A stretch of 64,000 nt of DNA from Verrucomicrobiia bacterium. GTDB lineage: Bacteria; Verrucomicrobiota; Verrucomicrobiia; Limisphaerales; UBA11358. The notes beneath the pieces were generated by a model, which made no database searches, had not been told where the DNA came from, and saw only the letters and a program-made list of their open reading frames with translations. A program made the translations under genes and the position numbers. This document shows positions 29,405 to 38,834 of the stretch, one piece after another; positions within the stretch are counted from its first letter, which is position 1; each line of letters begins with the position of its first letter. The stretch is taken from assembly GCA_031290985.1 (NCBI GenBank), contig JARLJW010000008.1, positions 1-64,000 on the forward strand, given 5' to 3'.

Positions 29405-30817
29405 TCAGGCGATGCCGGCCTTTTTCAACACCAGCTCAATGTCATATTCCGGCTTGCGGGATTTGCGACCGCGCAGGGCATTGGCGGCGTCATCGCCGGC
29501 AAACATTTCCGTGGCGACATCCCAGGTCAACTTGCGGCTGAGCTTCATGCTGATCCACGCGGCGGCGCAGGCTTGCAGGCTGCGCGCAGATTGCTGGATC
29601 GGCGCGATGGGCTGGCGGTTGGCCACGATGCTTTCAAGCCAGTTGCCATGATGCGTCCGGCTCGGCATCCAGCGGACGGCCTGATCGTCCAACGGTAAAA
29701 GAATCTTCGGATTGCTGGCGCGCAACGGCTTCAGGGCCTCGCGGCCGGCCGGGGTGGTCGGATCGCTGGCGGTGACCTTCTCCTCGCTGCGCGTACAAAA
29801 GACCCAGCCTTCATCGCCTTCAAACCGGATGCCCATCTCATGTTTGTTGTCGAGAATGACCGACACGTTTTTGGGGTAAAGCAGGTCGACGTGGTATTTG
29901 GTGTGAACCGTCCACGCGTCGTTTTTCATGAACTCCGCATGGGCATCCACGGTGAGCGGCCCGCCGAGTTCCTGGCCCATGGCCCAGTGCGCGATGTCGA
30001 TGTGGTGCGCACCCCAGTTGGTAATCATGCCCAGGCCGAAATCTTCCGTGGTGATCCAGCCGGGCCGGCCCTCCAGTTTGTCCTGCGGATGGACGCGGCG
30101 CTCCATGTAGGGCTGTTCCGGCGCGGAGCCGAGCCAGCGTTCGTAATCCAGATTGGCCGGCACGGGCATGGGTTCAGGCGGGTGACCGCAGGGCTTGTCG
30201 AGGCCGATGCCGATCTTGATAGTCTTGAGCTGGCCAATGCGGCCGTTGCGCACGGCCTCGCTCGCGGCGCGGAAACTTTTCCAGGGACGCTCCGAGCGCT
30301 GCTGGGAACCGGTCTGCAAGATGATTTTTTTCGCCTCCACCGCGCGGCGCAGCGCGATGGACTCAACGATGTTGTAGGTGACGGGCTTCTGGACGTAGAT
30401 GTGCTTGCCGGCGAGCGCGGCCTCGATGGCGACGAGTGCGTGTGAATGATCCGGCACGGTGACGACGACGGCATCGATGTCCGGCGAGGCCAGCACATCG
30501 TGGTAATCGTGAAACGTCTTCACCTTCACACCAGACTCGCCCCGCTTGGTGTAATAATCCTCCGCCATGGCCTTGCCCTCGGCGAGACGGTGCGCATCCA
30601 GGTCGCACACGGCCACGACGCGGGCGAGCGGCTCGGTCAGGACGTTGCCCATGTCGCTGCGGCCCATGCGGCCGCAACCGATCTGCGCGACGTTGATCTT
30701 CTTGCTGGGAGCGTCCGCGCCGAGCAGGCGCGAAGGGATGATGCTGGGCAGCAGGATCAACCCGGCGGCCCCGCCCAAAGATGTCTTGATGAACCCGCGA
30801 CGTGATTGGCTTTTCAT
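29405..30817 (-). CDS. Gfo/Idh/MocA family oxidoreductase, Tat-exported
   Basis: SRRGFIKTSLGGAAGL; VAQIGCGRMGR, DAVVVTVPDHSHALVAIEAALAGKHIYVQKPVT. Confidence 0.9.
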   Translation of the reverse strand: MKSQSRRGFIKTSLGGAAGLILLPSIIPSRLLGADAPSKKINVAQIGCGRMGRSDMGNVLTEPLARVVAVCDLDAHRLAEGKAMAEDYYTKRGESGVKVKTFHDYHDVLASPDIDAVVVTVPDHSHALVAIEAALAGKHIYVQKPVTYNIVESIALRRAVEAKKIILQTGSQQRSERPWKSFRAASEAVRNGRIGQLKTIKIGIGLDKPCGHPPEPMPVPANLDYERWLGSAPEQPYMERRVHPQDKLEGRPGWITTEDFGLGMITNWGAHHIDIAHWAMGQELGGPLTVDAHAEFMKNDAWTVHTKYHVDLLYPKNVSVILDNKHEMGIRFEGDEGWVFCTRSEEKVTASDPTTPAGREALKPLRASNPKILLPLDDQAVRWMPSRTHHGNWLESIVANRQPIAPIQQSARSLQACAAAWISMKLSRKLTWDVATEMFAGDDAANALRGRKSRKPEYDIELVLKKAGIA

Positions 30818-30835
30818 GTTGGTCAGACGCGACGC

Positions 30836-32473
30836 TTAGTTGGCCGGGAGTTCGCGGAGCTTGAGGTTGCGGAAGGAGGCTTCGCTGCCGTGTTCCTGCA
30901 GGAGGATGTGGCCGTCCGCCCATTCACCGAAGTCGGGGATGTTTTTAAATTTGCTCAGGGCGACCGTGGCGCGGAACGCCGCCGAGCCGCGGTCAAATTC
31001 CACCGTCTTTTCGCCGTTGAGCCAGAACTCGACGTGCTTGCCCTGCGACACGATGCGCGCATGGTTCCATTCGCCCACCGGCATGACTTTTTTGTCCTTG
31101 GGCGCGGGAATCAAGTCATAGAGCGAACCCAGCGTGCGGTCGCCATTGCGACCGAGTTTCGCATCGGGATGGTTCACATCGTCGAGAATCTGATATTCCA
31201 TGCCGATGGCCGAGCCGGTGGCGGTCGGCTTGCCGGTCACCTTGTCAATCGGCGAGAGGTTCGGCTGCACAAAGATCTTGATGCCGCTGTTGCAACCAAT
31301 GGTGGTCTTGAAATCGGCGGTGAGCTCGAAGTTGGCGTAGCGGTCGAGCGTGATGATGTCGCCGCCGGCCTGGGCCTCGGCGTTGCCGGAGGAGATGACC
31401 TTGAGCTCGCCGTCCGAAAGCGACCAGCTCTTGGTGGGAAACTCATCATTCTTCGGGCTGCGCCAGCCGGCGGTGGTCTTGCCGTCCCAGAGCAATTTCC
31501 AGCCGGCGGCCTTTTCCTGTGCGGTCAAAGTATTCGGGGCGGCGGCAGCGGAATTTTTGGCCGGGGCGGGCTTCGGTTCGACATACGACGGGTTGGTGTA
31601 AGCGCCGGGAGCGGCCGTCTTGAGATTCGGGGTGATGTCCGCCGTGACTTCGCCGAGCGCCCATTTGATGCCGCCAACCAGGATGTCCTGAAAGAGCGGG
31701 TTGGTCCAAACGTCCTCGCGATGGCCCATCGAGGTGTACCACACGCGGCCTTTGCCTTCCATCCGCGCCCAGGTGTTGGGATACGGCGGACGCTGATACA
31801 TGGGGCCTTTCATGTGCGGCGCATCAATCACGGTGAGCACGTGGATATCCGGCGCGAAGTCCTTGAGCGAATACCACTCCTCATTGAAGGCAAAGCTTGC
31901 ACCCGCCTTTTCAAAGCCGGGAAAGCCCGGGTCGGTCACGGCGTTGGTCGCCACCTGCTGCGCGCCATGGATGATGAATTCGCCGCCGATGAAGCGCACG
32001 TAATCATCGGCCTTTTCGCCGTGGTTCACATAGCGATCCGGCCCCTTCTTCGATTCATCGGCCGTGTGGAAGGTGTCGTCCGCGGCGTGGGTGCCGATGA
32101 AGCCTTTGCCGGCGCGCACGTAATCGAAGAGCGCCTGTTTGCCGGCGGGGGTCATGGGCGGCTGTTTGTCGGTGCCTTCGGTGCACAGGTCGCCGGTGGT
32201 ATAGAAGAACACGGCGTCAAACTGGTTCAGATAATCGGGGCTGAATTTGGAGCCGTCCTTGGAGAAGGTGAACTCCCAGCCGTTTTTCTGGCCGAGTTCC
32301 AGCAGCACCTTCTCGGCGAAACTGGGCTGGCCGTTCTTCCACGAAATGACGGAATGCTCGTAGCCGCTGGATTTGGTGAAAAAGAGGATCTTTTTGGGCG
32401 CGGCGGAGGCCGTGAGCACCGTGGCAAGGAGGAAAAGGGCGAGGACAAGGACACCCGGTTTAAATAGACGCAT
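30836..32473 (-). CDS. ThuA domain fused to DUF1080 (3-keto-disaccharide hydrolase) domain, secreted
   Basis: ILFFTKSSGYEHSVI...GKGFIGTHAADDTFH (ThuA); GWKLLWDGKTTAGWRSP...NAEAQAGGDIITLDRYANFELTADFK (DUF1080). Confidence 0.88.
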   Translation of the reverse strand: MRLFKPGVLVLALFLLATVLTASAAPKKILFFTKSSGYEHSVISWKNGQPSFAEKVLLELGQKNGWEFTFSKDGSKFSPDYLNQFDAVFFYTTGDLCTEGTDKQPPMTPAGKQALFDYVRAGKGFIGTHAADDTFHTADESKKGPDRYVNHGEKADDYVRFIGGEFIIHGAQQVATNAVTDPGFPGFEKAGASFAFNEEWYSLKDFAPDIHVLTVIDAPHMKGPMYQRPPYPNTWARMEGKGRVWYTSMGHREDVWTNPLFQDILVGGIKWALGEVTADITPNLKTAAPGAYTNPSYVEPKPAPAKNSAAAAPNTLTAQEKAAGWKLLWDGKTTAGWRSPKNDEFPTKSWSLSDGELKVISSGNAEAQAGGDIITLDRYANFELTADFKTTIGCNSGIKIFVQPNLSPIDKVTGKPTATGSAIGMEYQILDDVNHPDAKLGRNGDRTLGSLYDLIPAPKDKKVMPVGEWNHARIVSQGKHVEFWLNGEKTVEFDRGSAAFRATVALSKFKNIPDFGEWADGHILLQEHGSEASFRNLKLRELPAN

Positions 32474-32640
32474 ATATGATTTCAAGATTGTCGCTGGATG
32501 GACGCCCGCCGGGCGGACGACGTTACAGCCTGGTTCAGGTATAAATTTTGGTGAACCACTGCGAAAGCGCAACTGAACATTTGTTGTATTTTATATGGCG
32601 GTGCTTTATTTCTGACCGCGCCCAAGCCAGAATAGCATTC

Positions 32641-33525
32641 ATGCAAGACCTGATCGCCAAAGCCGCGACGCTGCTCGAAGCGCTGCCGTACATCCAGAAG
32701 TTCAGCGGGGAAACGTTTGTCGTGAAATACGGCGGCAGTTTCATGGATTCGCCGGATCCGGCGGTGCGCAACGGCGTGGCGCGGGACATCGTTTTTCTCG
32801 AGGCGGTGGAGATCAACCCGGTCGTGGTGCACGGCGGCGGCAAGGCCATCACCCGCGCGATGGAAAAGTCCGGGCTGAAGGCCAATTTCATCCAGGGCCA
32901 GCGCGTCACGGACGAGGCCACGGCACAGATCGTGGATGACGTCCTCTCCCGCGAAATCAACCCCGAGGTGGTCCGGGCCATCAATGCCCTGGGCGGCCAG
33001 GCGGTCGGGTTTGCCGGCCCGGACATCTTCAAATGCAAAAAACTGCTGCTCGACAACAAGGAACGGCCGGGCGAAAAAATTGACATCGGCTACGTCGGCG
33101 AAGTCACCGAGGTCAATGTCGCGCCGCTGAAGGAATCCATGTGGTGCGGCTTCACGCCGGTCATCAGCCCGACGGCGCGCGGCGAGGATGGAAAGATTTA
33201 CAACTGCAACGCCGACGTGGCCGCCGCCATGTGCGCCATCGCGCTGAACGCCAAGCGGCTCGTCTTCATGAGCGACGTGCCCGGCCTGATGCGCGATCCC
33301 AAGGACCCGGCCACGCTCATCGCGCATCTGCATACCGGCGAAGTTCCCGGGCTCAAGGCCGCCGGCATCGTGGACAAGGGCATGATCCCGAAGGTGGACA
33401 GCGCCGTGGCCGCCATCAAGTCGGGCGTGGAAAAAGTGTCCTTCGTGGACGGACGCGTGCCGCACTCCGTATTGATGGAAATCTTCACGGATGCGGGCGT
33501 CGGCACCGAAGTCGTGCTCGGATGA
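32641..33525 (+). CDS. argB: Acetylglutamate kinase
   Basis: EALPYIQKFSGETFVVKYGGSFM, VVVHGGGKAI, IALNAKRLVFMSDVPGL. Confidence 0.95.
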   Translation: MQDLIAKAATLLEALPYIQKFSGETFVVKYGGSFMDSPDPAVRNGVARDIVFLEAVEINPVVVHGGGKAITRAMEKSGLKANFIQGQRVTDEATAQIVDDVLSREINPEVVRAINALGGQAVGFAGPDIFKCKKLLLDNKERPGEKIDIGYVGEVTEVNVAPLKESMWCGFTPVISPTARGEDGKIYNCNADVAAAMCAIALNAKRLVFMSDVPGLMRDPKDPATLIAHLHTGEVPGLKAAGIVDKGMIPKVDSAVAAIKSGVEKVSFVDGRVPHSVLMEIFTDAGVGTEVVLG

Positions 33526-34727
33526 AAGCCTGGTTCCAAGTGGGGCTGCTGGTGTTTCTCCTGGGCCTCACGGGTTGCGAAACTCCGCAGCCGGACAAGG
33601 AGCCAGCCGCTGTGCCGCCGGAGCCCATTCCATTGCCGGTGTTGCGGACGCTGGTCACACCGCCGGCCCCGCCGGGGCCCACAAACCGGCCAAGCCTGCT
33701 GTCACCGCCGAAACTAACCTTGCCGCCGGTGACGGTCCAAACGAATCCAGCGGTCGCGGCGCCCTGGCTGGGGCTGCAACTGTTCATCCAGAGCAATGAG
33801 GCCTTGAATGCGCTGGCCACGGCCATGCCCCGGCTCGCCAGCAATGGCGTCAATGTCATCATCGTGGATGTGGGGTATCATTTTGATTTCAAGTCGCACC
33901 CGGAACTGCGGCGCGGCAAGGTCATCACGCGGGCGAACGCGAAAAAGCTGGCCGCCATTGCGCGGGCGAACGGCGTGCGGTTGATCCCGGAACTCGACTG
34001 CCTTGGCCATCAGTCCGAGAAAAATTATACCAAGGCATTTCTGGCGACGTATCCCGAGTTCACCGAGCCGTCGCCTTCCCAGCCGGACCTGAAGACAGCC
34101 TACCTCAAGAGCTGGTGCCCAAATAATCCGCGGGTCGAGCCGATCATCTTTGATCTGATCGACGAAATTGCCCGGGCGTTTGATGCGGATGCCTTTCATG
34201 TCGGCATGGACGAGATTTTCAACCTGTCCTCGGACAACTGTCCACGCTGCCGGGGCCAGGAACCGGCCAAGCTTTTTGCCAAGGTCGTAAACGATCTGCA
34301 CGCGCACATCGTGGACACGAACAAGCTGGAGATGTTCATGTGGGGCGACCGGTTGCTGGACGCGAGAAAAACCGGCTATTCACAATGGGAGGCATCGCGC
34401 ATCGGCACGGCGGGGGCGATTGACCTGATTCCCACGAACATCGTCATCTGCGACTGGCATTATGGCAAACGGGCGGCGTATCCCTCCGTGCCGTTGTTCC
34501 TGCAAAAAGGATTTCGCGTCTGGCCGGCGGGTTTCCAGCCGCTGGAAGCCTCCCGGGCCTTCAGCGATTATGCGCAGAAGCTGCGGGCGCAAAATCCGCG
34601 GGTCATGGGTTATCTGTGCACCACTTGGACCCTGGGCAAGCCGGAAACGGTCGCGGACTGGCCGCCGGCGAAGGAGATTTTGAAGGATTGGAAGACGCCG
34701 GAGGCGGTGAGCACGAACAGTCCATAA
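33522..34727 (+). CDS. Lipoprotein with GH20-like (beta-N-acetylhexosaminidase) TIM barrel
   Basis: Lipobox LLGLTGC; RLIPELDCLGHQS, FHVGMDEIF, MFMWGDRLLD; ATGA overlap with argB. Confidence 0.75.
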   Translation: MKAWFQVGLLVFLLGLTGCETPQPDKEPAAVPPEPIPLPVLRTLVTPPAPPGPTNRPSLLSPPKLTLPPVTVQTNPAVAAPWLGLQLFIQSNEALNALATAMPRLASNGVNVIIVDVGYHFDFKSHPELRRGKVITRANAKKLAAIARANGVRLIPELDCLGHQSEKNYTKAFLATYPEFTEPSPSQPDLKTAYLKSWCPNNPRVEPIIFDLIDEIARAFDADAFHVGMDEIFNLSSDNCPRCRGQEPAKLFAKVVNDLHAHIVDTNKLEMFMWGDRLLDARKTGYSQWEASRIGTAGAIDLIPTNIVICDWHYGKRAAYPSVPLFLQKGFRVWPAGFQPLEASRAFSDYAQKLRAQNPRVMGYLCTTWTLGKPETVADWPPAKEILKDWKTPEAVSTNSP

Positions 34728-34897
34728 GCGAGGATTGAAGGTGGAGGATGGAGGATGGCCGGTCAAAAGTGAGCAACCCACGCGCGGGGCGGCTGGCAGG
34801 GGGAAATGACTCCAATTCCCCCCGAATTCAACGCAACGGCAAAAGCTGCAACGCGTTATTTATAAATGTTTTGTAAAAGTGTCACTTGAAAGGACAC

Positions 34898-35005
34898 TTG
34901 CCCAAACGCCTGCTGGACACCAGCCGGGTGCGGCGGCAACTACGCGAGCATCACCAAGATTTGCTGCCGGAACTGGAAGACATCGCAGCAGCGGAATTTT
35001 TGTAA
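34898..35005 (+). pseudogene. Short orphan coding remnant, unknown family
   Basis: LPKRLLDTSRVRRQLREHHQDLLPELEDIAAAEFL* with no plausible start. Confidence 0.3.
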
Positions 35006-35014
35006 AACGCGAAA

Positions 35015-35197
35015 TCAAACAGCGGGGATTTCTCCACGCTGTTTCATGACTGCGGCAAAGCCAATCTCACCCTTGGGCTGGATGGTTTGCATCATCAACT
35101 TCTGTTCGCGCTGCCGAAGCCAATTGATGATCACGTAGGATGCAACGGCACCACACACAATAGCTGCCAAGAGAGTAAAAAATAATCTTCCGCTCAT
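35015..35197 (-). CDS. Small single-TM protein
   Basis: MSGRLFFTLLAAIVCGAVASYVIINWLRQREQ. Confidence 0.45.
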   Translation of the reverse strand: MSGRLFFTLLAAIVCGAVASYVIINWLRQREQKLMMQTIQPKGEIGFAAVMKQRGEIPAV

Positions 35198-35239
35198 AAT
35201 GATTTTGATTATAGCACAGAACGTGTGAGTTAACAAACG

Positions 35240-35823
35240 GAGCTGGATTGCCCTAGTCTGTAAGCAAATCGTTCAGGTCAATCCCATGCTGCATCCCAAG
35301 CTGGATGGTCATTTGAAAAACGTCGCTTTCAGAATCTCCATAAAAAACGCTTTTTTCAGGGTAACTGCCCGGACTTTTGATGATATGGAAAAATTGTTTC
35401 CGGCCATCCCAGGTTGTCCAGCCACGACAAATACGACCTTCGGCCAGATACCGGTCAACGGTAGCGGCATCAGAGTGATGCAGGATTATCTACAATGGTT
35501 GGCAGGCAATCCTTTCCATATTCTGCAACTTTTTCCCATGCTTGGGTGTGATCAAAAAAATGGTCTTCGGGGTGGTCAGGATTATTACAAGATCCCGTTA
35601 TGACTACTTTGACCATGTCCAGCGGGCGAATCGCCTGGCCCTGGCAAAGTGTGCTGCCGTATGGAACTCCGCCAGCTGGGTTTCTTGGATCAACAAGCCG
35701 AATCCATTGATTGCTGATATCGTAAAGACCAGCTTCCAATGGAGTTGCCAACTTCCCCGCCACACAAAACCCACCTGGGCGTTTTGAGTTCGCCAAAATC
35801 AGAATGTGTTTAGTCTCAGCCAT
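35240..35823 (-). pseudogene. Frameshifted Dual OB-like domain protein (N-part 35470-35823, C-part ~35250-35470 in another frame)
   Basis: MAETKHILILANSKRPGGFCVAGK...DCLPTIVDNPASL* then HHSDAATVDRYLAEGRICRGWTTWDGRKQFFHIIKSPGSYPEKSVFYGDSESDVFQMTIQLGMQHGIDLNDLLTD*. Confidence 0.6.
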
Positions 35824-35934
35824 ATGATGCCCTTTCCCTTTGTGTTTACATGATTTTTCTCGGTTCGATAGATTCGAAATTGGGAATGTACGCCCGTAGC
35901 AAGCAGGTGGATTGCTATTGACACTAATTGATGT

Positions 35935-36127
35935 TCAGAGTTTTTCACGCAACAGGTTTGACACATAGGTCCAACTGCCCATCGACAACCGCCTGGCAAT
36001 CCAACCCAGGGTCGTGGTCGTTTCCGCCCGCAACTGCGGGTAACTTCACCTTCCCTTTATCGCCTTTCGGACGTTGGGGCAATTCCTTTTCGTCCAGCCC
36101 GGCGCCGGCAAGCCGGCCCGCAGCCAC
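35935..36127 (-). pseudogene. Frameshifted C-terminal remnant resembling a REP-associated/IS200-like transposase (RAYT)
   Basis: Frame 1 AGAGLDEKELPQRPKGDKGKVKL, then shifted frame QLRAETTTTLGWIARRLSMGSWTYVSNLLREKL*. Remembered pattern (KGD..KV.LA..LR..TT....IA.RL.MG); not searched. Confidence 0.55.
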
Positions 36128-36385
36128 GCCGGGCGCTGTGTTGGCGGTTGGAGATATTTCTGTCCGCCCTCATTCTATAGCAGTTCCTGGCAAGATTGGC
36201 ACAGTCTGGGCGTGTCACTTCTGCGTGCCGGCGTGGTGAATCAGCACGCGTTGGTTGGCAATCGCGGCAGGCAGAGGACTGCCCGCCCTACCTGCCGCGG
36301 TGCCAATATCAAGTTTAACTGCCATAACGTGGACTCGCGCGCGCCCGCCCGTCCGGCCCTCCGGGCCTTCGCCTCGGCCGAATTC

Positions 36386-36413
36386 TTTTTTCTGCTTTCC
36401 CAAGCAGAAAAAA
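36386..36413. terminator. Perfect 12-bp hairpin TTTTTTCTGCTT-tccc-AAGCAGAAAAAA
   Basis: Arms 36386-36397 and 36402-36413. Confidence 0.5.
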
Positions 36414-37149
36414 TCTCCCCTAGGTAGAGGAACCCGGGAAGTTGTGTCGGGCAGGCTCATGGGTCGTGGGAGCAATCCAGTCGCGGGCGCTGCTGGCGCA
36501 GAGCCACCAGGGGGCGGTCAAACCAGTTTCAATTGCGAGGGTGGGCGGGTGGGCTTTGGATGTTCGCGCGTCGCGGGCGGGGTCACGGTTTTTCCAGGCG
36601 GCAGGATGCCGCCCAGAACCCGCAGGCAGGATGCCTGCGCTACGGAAGGACCGGCCAGCCGCGCCCGCAACACGAATTTTCAGGAAATCGAAAACCGGTG
36701 TAGCGGCTACAGGGCAGGTTTTTAGGAAAAGGAGCAGGATCAGTTTGTGAGGTAGAGAATCCGGGTTCACCTTGCGGGTGGATGATTTGGGCGTCGTGGG
36801 TTGGCGATGGAAAAGCGGCGCTGAAGCGACCGGAGTCCAGACGCTACGCGAATGCCGCACGGTGGACCTTTGAGGCATGGCGGGTTTGCGAGGCTCAGGC
36901 TGGCAGGGACATGAAGGACAGCAGGGACAAAAGGCCGGCGGGGACAAAGGGGTCGGCGGTTCCGGTTCGACTGGAAGGTTGCCATGGATCCCGCTTTTTC
37001 TTCTTTCCGCCGGCCAAATATACAGACAGTTTTTTTGGGAAAACGTTCAATAAAATACTTGGATTTATTTGCGGTGCGGGGGTTGCCGGGAGGGCGTGGG
37101 TGGGGATAGTATCCAAGAGTTTTTCTATCTTATGGCCTAGGTTGCAGGC

Positions 37150-37906
37150 GGACGTGTAAATAACGAATGTCGAATGACGAATGCGGTGTTCAGGTTCGAG
37201 TGTTCAGGTCCGTGCAGGGGACGGGCGCACGGCCGCCGGGGGCAGGTAATGAGTTTGTGAGTTAGTGAATGAGTGAGTTTGGGGTCCTTGCGGACGGCCA
37301 CCGGGGGACGGGTTTGGCGAGCATGAAGGGTTGGCGCAGCGTTTTCAGGCAAGAATGCTTTGGTGGCAGGCGAAAGCGGTGTCGCCGCTGCGCTCTGCCA
37401 CCGCAGTCCAAAACACGCTGGCGCGTGGACGGTACTGGCGTACGGGTGCGAGCCGCACGGGCCACCGGGGAACGGGGGAAATGAGCCCGTTTTGGCCGGT
37501 TGGAATTTTGCAAAAAGACCAATAAAAACGCAAAAATTAAACCAAATTAAACCAAGTTAAGGTACTGGCGTACGGCCACCATGTGACGGGTGATGGGTGA
37601 CCTGTGACGAGGAAAAACCGGGCACTGATGCATATATAGAGATAAGAAAAAACAGATAAGAAAAAGGCCGAAAACATTGGGAATCCAAGTAAATCCAACT
37701 AAATCCAACCAAAAAATAAATCACGAATGAATATAGGAGCCCGAGGCCTGAAACGTGCATTCGAGGACGAGAACGAGGACGAGGACGATCCGCCTCTGGG
37801 AAGGGTCCTTGCGCAAGGCCTTGGGTATCAAGGTCCGTTAGCCCTTGTTAGGCTTTGTTAGCCCTTAGAATTTTTAAAAGTACTGGCGTACGGCCACCAG
37901 ATGCCG
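37150..37906. repeat. Repeat island: TACTGGCGTACGGCCACC copies with 6-, 7-, 10- and 14-nt-period micro-arrays
   Basis: Motif at 37291-37313, 37430-37479, 37561-37582, 37880-37900; AATTAAACCA x2 near 37533; heptads AACGAAT GTCGAAT GACGAAT near 37157 and TGTGACG GGTGATG GGTGACC TGTGACG near 37582; decamers GTTAGCCCTT GTTAGGCTTT GTTAGCCCTT near 37835. Confidence 0.85.
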
Positions 37907-37986
37907 CCAGGCAAAACCGGGCGGCGGCTGGCGGGGTGGAAGTCGGGCTTGGATTTATTTTGGCAAGCTGCGAAAATGGAACGGTC

Positions 37987-38550
37987 GTGAATCAAGCCGC
38001 CTACATATTGCGCGAGAACACCGGCACCTCCGGTCTCGTGGAATCCGCGCGTGCCGCCGTGGCGGTGCTGGCGGAGCACGATATCCCGCATCTCATCGTC
38101 GGCGGGCTGGCGGTGCAGGAGCATGGTTATCCGCGCGTGACCATTGATGTGGACATCGTGGTGCCGGATGTGTTGGAGGCGGTGGAATGGCTCACGGCCA
38201 ATGTCAGCGGCCCGTTCTTCCGGGTGCCCGATTTCCAAGACCGCGTCGAAGACCGGCGCAATGGCGTGGAGATCGACCTGCTTCCCGCCGGCAAGGTTTT
38301 GAAGCGGGGCTGCAAAGTCCCCTTCCCCGAACCGGTCAAAGTGACGGAACAATTTCAAATCATATCGCTGGAGGAACTGCTTTCACTGAAGCTGGACAGT
38401 TGGAACAGCAGCCCAAACCGGCGGCTCAAGGACAAAGCCGATGTGATTGAACTGATCCTGCGCCGCAAGCTGGCGCGCGATCTGGCGGTGAACCCGGCGA
38501 TTCGCGCGCTCTACACGGAGACGTGGGATGCGTTGCAGAAAGAGCAGTGA
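37987..38550 (+). CDS. Nucleotidyltransferase-fold protein (AbiEii/MNT-like)
   Basis: HLIVGGLAVQEHGYPRVTIDVDIVVPD (GG + DxD), SLEELLSLKLDSW...KDKADVIELI; GTG start preferred. Confidence 0.7.
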   Translation: MNQAAYILRENTGTSGLVESARAAVAVLAEHDIPHLIVGGLAVQEHGYPRVTIDVDIVVPDVLEAVEWLTANVSGPFFRVPDFQDRVEDRRNGVEIDLLPAGKVLKRGCKVPFPEPVKVTEQFQIISLEELLSLKLDSWNSSPNRRLKDKADVIELILRRKLARDLAVNPAIRALYTETWDALQKEQ

Positions 38551-38834
38551 AAAAGTGAATGCGGCGGAGCGGAGTTCGAAGCTTCGACGCGCTGATAAAT
38601 TAGAATGCATTGGTTGGCAACCGGCGGCGCGCGCGGAGCGACGCGCCCTACCACGTTGGGCGAATTTGGTGCGAATGGATTTAAGATCGTTTCAACAAAA
38701 GAAGGCCAGGGCGCGACGGAGTCCCGCCGCGCCATTATTGGATGAATGATTTCGATTTGCGATTTGGAAAATTCGTTTTAGGATTCGACCGCGAATCCAT
38801 GTGGAATCCGCGCTTGATAAGATCGATACTGTAA

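Noticed and set aside
30806-32467. 553-aa plus-strand ORF
   Set aside because: Antisense shadow of the ThuA-DUF1080 gene.
35470-35500. Programmed +1 frameshift (RF2-like CTC TGA)
   Set aside because: No Shine-Dalgarno-like stimulator upstream of the CTC TGA and the context is a decaying region; ordinary pseudogenisation is simpler.
37150-37906. CRISPR array
   Set aside because: Units are 6-14 nt, contiguous, with different sequences; no 25-40 nt repeats with spacers and no cas genes.
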